IMG/VR virus record: IMGVR_UViG_3300020457_000007
Location: 23,786-87,785 of that record
DNA: 64,000 nucleotides
Origin: a virus
Direction: 5' to 3' (one strand)
The translations under genes and the position numbers were made by a program. Below the pieces are notes generated by a model. The model had not been told where the DNA came from. It did not search any database and was given only the letters and a program-made list of their open reading frames with translations. Each line of letters begins with the position of its first letter. The stretch's first letter is position 1. Positions 60,407 to 64,000 of this stretch are shown here, piece by piece.

Positions 60407-60611
60407 CTGTCTCAATCCCTTCTAGGTCTTCTATCAGTCTAGCAGGTACAGTGTGTAGTCCTCCTATGAGATAGTAATGGTCTTTGATACCTTCAACTGT
60501 TTCTTCTCCAAGGTAAAACAGTTCATTAGCAGGGAAACTATGCTCCCTCAACATCGCTTGTAGTTGGAGGTGTATCAACTCTCCTCGTGATGGTACATTT
60601 AGGCCAGTCAT
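60399..60611 (-). CDS. Hypothetical protein (up to 70 aa)
   Basis: Frame from the ATG at 60611; a later ATG at 60557 would reduce the 74-bp overlap with the preceding gene to 20 bp and give 52 aa. HSFPANELFYLGEETVEGIK, then DHYYLIGGLHTVPARLIEDL. A small beta domain. Not recognised. Confidence 0.6.
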   Translation of the reverse strand: MTGLNVPSRGELIHLQLQAMLREHSFPANELFYLGEETVEGIKDHYYLIGGLHTVPARLIEDLEGIETDD

Positions 60612-60765
60612 TACGATAGATTAGTACATTACATTGTGAATATCCGTGCATTTTGCCAGGGTCATCCCACTGACGTACACAGAGAGTAAAATAGGGGTCA
60701 CCCACAAATGTGATGAATCCTTCATCATCACCACACTTCACGTGATCCCCTATGCGAAACTTCAT
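60538..60765 (-). CDS. Small beta-barrel-like phage protein (75 aa)
   Basis: MKFRIGDHVKCGDDEGFITF, VGDPYFTLCVRQWDDPGKMH, QCNVLIYRNDWPKCTITRR. This GDxVxxxDxxGxIxFVxxxYxTLCV pattern suggests a KOW/SH3-like barrel, and I recall similar proteins in cyanophages. ATGA overlap upstream. Possibly a nucleic-acid or protein adaptor. Confidence 0.7.
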   Translation of the reverse strand: MKFRIGDHVKCGDDEGFITFVGDPYFTLCVRQWDDPGKMHGYSQCNVLIYRNDWPKCTITRRVDTPPTTSDVEGA

Positions 60766-61010
60766 TCAACTTCCTCGAAGTAAATGCCGTGGTATGCGTT
60801 GAACGCATCGAGTTCTAAGTAGTCATCATCGTGTACAGCACCTTGATCATTACTTATCGACAAACACATAAACTCCTCTGCAAAATACTCTGGAGTTGTC
60901 TGATACTTGTCACATATGGAGAAGAACTCTTCCATATGCTCGTCTTTCATACCAAGTGTATCTATACTGTATGAAAGGTCGGAAATTAACTGATTTAATG
61001 AGGATTCCAT
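60762..61010 (-). CDS. Acidic hypothetical protein (82 aa)
   Basis: Start at the ATG at 61010. A GTG at 61055 in frame would overlap most of the 28-aa gene and is less likely. MESSLNQLISDLSYSIDTLG, EEFFSICDKYQTTPEYFAEE, DDDYLELDAFNAYHGIYFEE. Helical and acidic. Unknown. Confidence 0.7.
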   Translation of the reverse strand: MESSLNQLISDLSYSIDTLGMKDEHMEEFFSICDKYQTTPEYFAEEFMCLSISNDQGAVHDDDYLELDAFNAYHGIYFEEVE

Positions 61011-61081
61011 TTGTAGAGAGTGTAGATTAGGACGATCGTGCAAATTAAAATGCACGAAAAAAGGACAATTAGAGCGTGCAT
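60995..61081 (-). CDS. Single-helix membrane microprotein (28 aa)
   Basis: MHALIVLFSCILICTIVLIY, then TLYKWNPH. One transmembrane helix with two Cys and a short basic tail. GAGG lies 12 bp upstream. It overlaps the next gene by 16 bp. The hydrophobic pattern in a compact gene array supports a real microprotein. Confidence 0.6.
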   Translation of the reverse strand: MHALIVLFSCILICTIVLIYTLYKWNPH

Positions 61082-61087
61082 AGGTGG

Positions 61088-61474
61088 TTACCTCATATAA
61101 AGATAGCCACCTGCCCAGTCAGCACGTGCATAACACTCCATACGTGAGTTAATGATGCGTAGATCATATCTAACGTGCTGTGCTGCTTTGTTCCAAGATG
61201 CTGGTTTGTATACCTCACCAGTCTTCTTGTCAATAAATGCGTGAACAGACTCTTGATTGTTAATCATCACGATCTTAAGGAACTTACGTCCTCTACGGAT
61301 CTCAAACTTAGTAGTTAAGGATGATGATTGACCATCATAATTTGCTTGTAAGCACTCAACGAGTTTCTGAGTCCATTCGTACACTCTGTCTTCCATACTC
61401 AATGGAGTAACCTTACCAGAGACGAACTCATCAACTGTGATCTCGTGAGATGCAGATACAGATTCAAGACTCAT
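61088..61474 (-). CDS. Conserved phage hypothetical protein (128 aa)
   Basis: LTTKFEIRRGRKFLKIVMIN, then SVHAFIDKKTGEVYKPASWN, KAAQHVRYDLRI and the end RADWAGGYLYMR. This 'FIDKxxGxVYKPASW...VRYDLR...DWAGGYLY' pattern recurs in many phages, as I recall, with no known function. Promoter TTGAGT-16-TATAAT and SD CAGGAG upstream. Confidence 0.8.
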   Translation of the reverse strand: MSLESVSASHEITVDEFVSGKVTPLSMEDRVYEWTQKLVECLQANYDGQSSSLTTKFEIRRGRKFLKIVMINNQESVHAFIDKKTGEVYKPASWNKAAQHVRYDLRIINSRMECYARADWAGGYLYMR

Positions 61475-61501
61475 TTAAACTCCTGTGTGTGTTATGTACC
61501 T

Positions 61502-61529
61502 ATTATAGTCCTTATCGGTACCGACTCAA
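61502..61529 (-). promoter_or_regulatory. Early-type promoter TTGAGT-16-TATAAT
   Basis: Minus strand: TTGAGT (61529-61524), 16 bp, TATAAT (61507-61502). The stop of the oxygenase gene lies in the -35. The spacer contains the 8-bp palindrome CGGTACCG. Confidence 0.72.
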
Positions 61530-62152
61530 CCATCTGTGTGACAGTTTTTAAACTGGACAGTGTGTCCATCATCCACCTTGTCAGGCATAGCATTAAATGC
61601 TAGAGTATAACGAATTGTTTCATTCTGATTCTCAGTCACAAAGTGCTTGAGAGTCGAGGGAAACACGACCATTTTACCACCTTGTGACTGAAATGGTACA
61701 GTATCGTGCACATTACTGATCTTTAAGACCTCTTCATTGTATGGGTTAGGTTTTATGAATACCATATTACCTGAGTTCCCTGTCAGGAACACAACACCAC
61801 TGTACAATGACCACGGATGGTTGTGTGCTCTATTATAGTCACCCTTCTTATATCTGTTAATCCAAGCAGCATTTATCTTAACATTACTGCTGTAATTACC
61901 TGGTATACCATTACTAATGTCTTCTAGCCTGTCCTCTGCCCACTTACGAAATGGTGTGAAGTCAGAGTATGATAGTATACCATCTTGTTGTGGAAAGTTT
62001 AGTACATTGCAACTAGAAGAACCACCTGCATATGTCTCAGCAGTATCCCAGTCTACAACATTGCAGAGGGATAACAACTGAGCATATAAGTCAGATGGCA
62101 CATCTAATTCAAATACTGGTGTTGGAAAGATGTCGTAGCGTTCAAAGTTCAT
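61526..62152 (-). CDS. 2OG-Fe(II) oxygenase family protein (TIGR02466-like)
   Basis: 208 aa. Pattern of the small phage 2OG oxygenase family: RYKKGDYNRAHNHPWSLYSG then VVFLTG (HxH ligands and the SGVxxLTG strand), GKMVVFPSTLKHFVTEN (second His) and ETIRYTLAFN (2OG-binding Arg). The N-terminus FERYDIFPTPVFELDVP is typical. Substrate unknown. ATGA overlap with the 25-aa microprotein. The CAGTT-N4-AACTG repeat is inside its last codons. Confidence 0.85.
   Translation of the reverse strand: MNFERYDIFPTPVFELDVPSDLYAQLLSLCNVVDWDTAETYAGGSSSCNVLNFPQQDGILSYSDFTPFRKWAEDRLEDISNGIPGNYSSNVKINAAWINRYKKGDYNRAHNHPWSLYSGVVFLTGNSGNMVFIKPNPYNEEVLKISNVHDTVPFQSQGGKMVVFPSTLKHFVTENQNETIRYTLAFNAMPDKVDDGHTVQFKNCHTDG
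61542..61555 (-). repeat. CAGTT-N4-AACTG repeat inside the oxygenase 3' end
   Basis: Arms CAGTT and AACTG with centre TTTA, preceded by GTGTGA, inside the last codons of the oxygenase gene. The same element sits outside genes at 51681 and 53221. Its retention in coding sequence suggests selection at the DNA or RNA level. Confidence 0.7.
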
Positions 62153-62226
62153 TCAGTTACTTTAAGGTAGATAGCTACAGACGCTGCAAATGCAACGTAC
62201 GACCAGAATAATATTGGTACAATCAT
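62149..62226 (-). CDS. Single-helix membrane microprotein (25 aa)
   Basis: MIVPILFWSYVAFAASVAIY, then LKVTE. A single hydrophobic helix with a short tail. ATGA overlaps at both ends with the zinc-ribbon gene and the oxygenase, so it must be translated if the operon is. Function unknown. Confidence 0.65.
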   Translation of the reverse strand: MIVPILFWSYVAFAASVAIYLKVTE

Positions 62227-62402
62227 TGTAACACAGGGGCACAAGTTAAATCATACTTATTAACCATCCTGTTACAGTACATACAACCTAGTGCAGAGAA
62301 TGAGAAGTTGAATACTCTCATAGCACCCTCACAATGAGGACAAATGACATACTTGCCTTCTCTTGGTGCTCTTGTGTATCTTGTGACCTTAGGAAATTCC
62401 AT
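62223..62402 (-). CDS. Zinc-ribbon protein (59 aa)
   Basis: MEFPKVTRYTRAPREGKYVI, then CPHCEGAMRVFNFSFSALGC and MYCNRMVNKYDLTCAPVLQ. CPHC and CMYC knuckles form a zinc ribbon after a basic tail, suggesting nucleic-acid or RNA-polymerase binding. SD TGAGG; the promoter/terminator element is 22 bp upstream. First gene of a coupled three-gene operon with the 25-aa protein and the oxygenase. Confidence 0.75.
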   Translation of the reverse strand: MEFPKVTRYTRAPREGKYVICPHCEGAMRVFNFSFSALGCMYCNRMVNKYDLTCAPVLQ

Positions 62403-62423
62403 TGATACCTCATTAATAGATTC

Positions 62424-62457
62424 ATTATAGCAATAAAAAACCCCCTGTGAAGGGGGT
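62424..62457 (-). promoter_or_regulatory. Composite terminator-promoter (loop TTCACA, 16 bp, TATAAT)
   Basis: Minus strand: ACACCCCC-TTCACA-GGGGG then TTTTTTATTGC and TATAAT (62429-62424). The loop TTCACA (62451-62446) is one mismatch from TTGACA at 16 bp. It terminates the 88-aa basic gene and starts the zinc-ribbon operon. Confidence 0.82.
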
Positions 62458-62464
62458 GTTGTGA

Positions 62465-62478
62465 CACTTATTGAACTG
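62465..62478 (-). repeat. Imperfect CAGTT-N4-AACTG repeat
   Basis: CACTT-ATTG-AACTG preceded by GTGA on the plus strand, with one arm mismatch. It overlaps the stop of the 88-aa basic gene, 8 bp from the terminator stem. Same placement as the other copies. Confidence 0.55.
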
Positions 62479-62734
62479 CTACTCGGTCTGGAACTTTGAA
62501 TCCAGCATTCTGTACAATGTTCACTATAAATGCCTCAAGGAATATCAGAGGTAATACCACGAAGTCAAACCCACGTAATTTTGTGATGTCTGCTGGTGGT
62601 TTTACTTTAGGTGTCTCGGTCACTTTAGGTGCCTCTACTACTGGTGTAGTATTTAACACTGCTTTAGATGCTGCTGGTGCTGCCTTCTTAGCAGGTGCCT
62701 TGCGTGTACGACGACGAGTTGAGGATGTGGTCAA
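62468..62734 (-). CDS. H1-like basic N-terminus fused to a membrane helix (88 aa)
   Basis: TTG start at 62734 (no Met early in the frame; SD weak). Residues 1-25 (TTSSTRRRTRKAPAKKAAPA) are Arg/Lys/Ala/Pro-rich, like histone H1 tails. A Pro/Val/Thr linker follows, then residues 58-77 (FVVLPLIFLEAFIVNIVQ) form a membrane helix. It could tether nucleic acid or a partner to the membrane. Function unknown; start uncertain. Confidence 0.6.
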   Translation of the reverse strand: MTTSSTRRRTRKAPAKKAAPAASKAVLNTTPVVEAPKVTETPKVKPPADITKLRGFDFVVLPLIFLEAFIVNIVQNAGFKVPDRVAVQ

Positions 62735-62760
62735 GTGCGAAACTTGCGAACGTGATACTA

Positions 62761-63705
62761 TTATAAGGGTAGTTTGTTGGGAATGGTGGAAATACGTGCA
62801 CTTTGTAAACTGGCATAGTCCTCGTTCAACTCACACCCTATGTACGAACGACCTAGATCCTTGGCTACCATCGCTGTTGTGCCACTTCCTAGAAATGGAT
62901 CAAGTACAATGTCACCACGCTCTGAACCTGCTAGAATACAAGGACGGATCAACTCAGGTGGATACGTAGCGAAGTGAGCACCCTTGTATGGTTTCTTTGT
63001 TACAGACCAAACAGATCGCTTATTCTTCTTCTCATATGATTTCTCTAACCCAGAGTGAGGGGATAAACCAGTGCCAGGATTATGATACTTACCTTTAGAC
63101 CTATCTCTAGTACCCCAATCTTTCGCTGGTTCTTTAATTGCTTCATTGTCATAATAATACTTTTGACTCTTACTCAAGAGAAATATGTACTCGTGTGACT
63201 TGGTACACCTATCCTTGACTGACTCAGGCATTGGATTTGGTTTATGCCATATAATATCCTGCCTTAGATACCATCCATCAGCACGTAATGCAAATGCAAG
63301 CATCCAAGGTATACCAATTAGATCTTTACTCTTATATCCTTTGAGTTTATTACCTCTTACTGGTGTGCTCTGTGGTAAATCCTGTCTAGTCTTAGATACT
63401 GATTGCTGTGGGTAATTACCATCACTACGATAGTTATAGTAGCTATCACCTATGTTTAACCATAGTGTACCATCATCAGTCAGTACATCACGTACCTTAC
63501 TGAATACAGATACTAATTCTTGTACGAATTCTTCAGGTGACTGCTCCATACCAATTTGATTCTCTTCACCACCATAGTCTCTTAGGCCATAGTAAGGTGG
63601 AGAAGTGACACACATACGTGGTCTCTCAGCAATACCAGTTGTTATTTGTGCTTTGAGTGTGCTGAGTGTATCTCTACAATCACCAAATAATACTGTGTCT
63701 CTCAA
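62761..63705 (-). CDS. Site-specific DNA methyltransferase (TSPPY type)
   Basis: 314 aa from a TTG start (TTGA overlap with the previous gene). VTSPPYYGLRDYG is catalytic motif IV and comes first; VLDPFLGSGTTAMVAKDLG is SAM motif I near the C-terminus, so the order is beta-class. The TSPPY form suggests N4-cytosine or N6-adenine methylation. The length is normal. It may protect phage DNA from host restriction or pair with the nearby PD-(D/E)xK candidate. Confidence 0.9.
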   Translation of the reverse strand: MRDTVLFGDCRDTLSTLKAQITTGIAERPRMCVTSPPYYGLRDYGGEENQIGMEQSPEEFVQELVSVFSKVRDVLTDDGTLWLNIGDSYYNYRSDGNYPQQSVSKTRQDLPQSTPVRGNKLKGYKSKDLIGIPWMLAFALRADGWYLRQDIIWHKPNPMPESVKDRCTKSHEYIFLLSKSQKYYYDNEAIKEPAKDWGTRDRSKGKYHNPGTGLSPHSGLEKSYEKKNKRSVWSVTKKPYKGAHFATYPPELIRPCILAGSERGDIVLDPFLGSGTTAMVAKDLGRSYIGCELNEDYASLQSARISTIPNKLPL

Positions 63706-63974
63706 CGTTCAACATTACGGATCTTCTCAAGTATACCACTACCTAGATTCTTTTGCAACTCGTGGAACTGCTGTCTCTTAACCATATCAGAGCAAGTATT
63801 GAATTTCTGTGCTGTCATCACCTCTGCAAACATATGTCTGTAGGTGTGTAACATTTCTTTAAGGTATCCTCTCTCATCCCTACTGAGCACCAAATCACGG
63901 TGGTCTGTTAGGTCAACAGTACTATTCTGAGTGTGTAATGATGGATTTGAATGTGCTCCCATTGGTTCCTGCAT
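63702..63974 (-). CDS. Hypothetical helical protein (90 aa)
   Basis: MQEPMGAHSNPSLHTQNSTV, then LVLSRDERGYLKEMLHTYRH and KFNTCSDMVKRQQFHELQKN. A helix-rich C-terminal half. A second Met (residue 5) is an alternative start. Coupled to the methyltransferase by TTGA. The region upstream is outside the window, so the operon start is not seen. Not recognised. Confidence 0.65.
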   Translation of the reverse strand: MQEPMGAHSNPSLHTQNSTVDLTDHRDLVLSRDERGYLKEMLHTYRHMFAEVMTAQKFNTCSDMVKRQQFHELQKNLGSGILEKIRNVER

Positions 63975-64000
63975 AGTTGTGTTGATCCTAACACATATTT

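Noticed and set aside
62496-62969. Plus-strand ORF of 157 codons
   Set aside because: Antisense to the methyltransferase and the H1-like gene; no start signals and odd composition.
1-64000. tRNA genes, integrase, attachment sites, insertion sequences
   Set aside because: None recognised on reading; no CCA-ended cloverleaf, recombinase motif or terminal repeats of transposons seen.

Overview
The window looks like part of a T4-like marine myovirus, most likely a cyanophage. The T4 virion order is recognisable on the minus strand: gp25, gp6, a giant protein in the gp7 position, gp8, fibres, gp13, gp14, gp15, gp16. TATAAATA-type late promoters precede many of these genes, and 2OG-Fe(II) oxygenases and dozens of tiny overlapping genes are present. 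The cyanobacterial host is an inference; it is helped by DnaA boxes of the TTTTCCACA type, which I recall as the cyanobacterial form. No photosynthesis gene, tRNA, integrase or CRISPR array was seen.

Layout, in the direction of minus-strand transcription (right to left). From 50.9 to 46.4 kb lies a baseplate hub operon: two small proteins, an 840-aa hub-like protein, a Cys-rich PAAR-like spike tip, a 45-aa basic protein, a SET-domain protein, gp25 and gp6. From 44.6 to 18.8 kb are the giant 5,217-aa protein (about a quarter of the window), gp8 and a 2,752-aa DUF4815-type protein. From 18.8 to 11.3 kb is a block of fibres and fibre accessories with shared N-terminal and C-terminal modules and a glycine-rich adhesin. 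From 11.3 to 5.9 kb is a 1,792-aa fibre or adhesin with an extraordinary Tyr/Trp/Asn/Gly-rich centre. From 5.9 to 0 kb are a ParB-like protein, the neck and sheath-terminator proteins gp13, gp14 and gp15, the small terminase gp16, and small membrane proteins. The left edge cuts a gene.

The right part (51 to 64 kb) is an accessory region of small genes, mostly on the minus strand, linked by ATGA, GTGA, TAATG or TTGA overlaps. Recognisable members are a YubB-like protein, a KTSC-like protein, a zinc-ribbon protein, several one-helix microproteins, a candidate PD-(D/E)xK nuclease, a TSPPY DNA methyltransferase and a 2OG oxygenase. A plus-strand island (56.8 to 58.6 kb) carries two more 2OG oxygenases behind late-type promoters.

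The most interesting signals are non-coding. (1) Operons are separated by composite elements in which a terminator hairpin carries a -35-like hexamer in its loop, exactly 16-17 nt before a TATAAT/TATACT box. Several of these fire almost directly onto an ATG, suggesting leaderless mRNAs. (2) A recurring CAGTT-N4-AACTG inverted repeat, or its GTGACAGTT half, sits beside these elements. (3) Four DnaA boxes cluster in the only sizeable intergenic gap. (4) A perfect TTGACA-17-TATAAT promoter is superimposed on a late promoter ahead of the neck genes.
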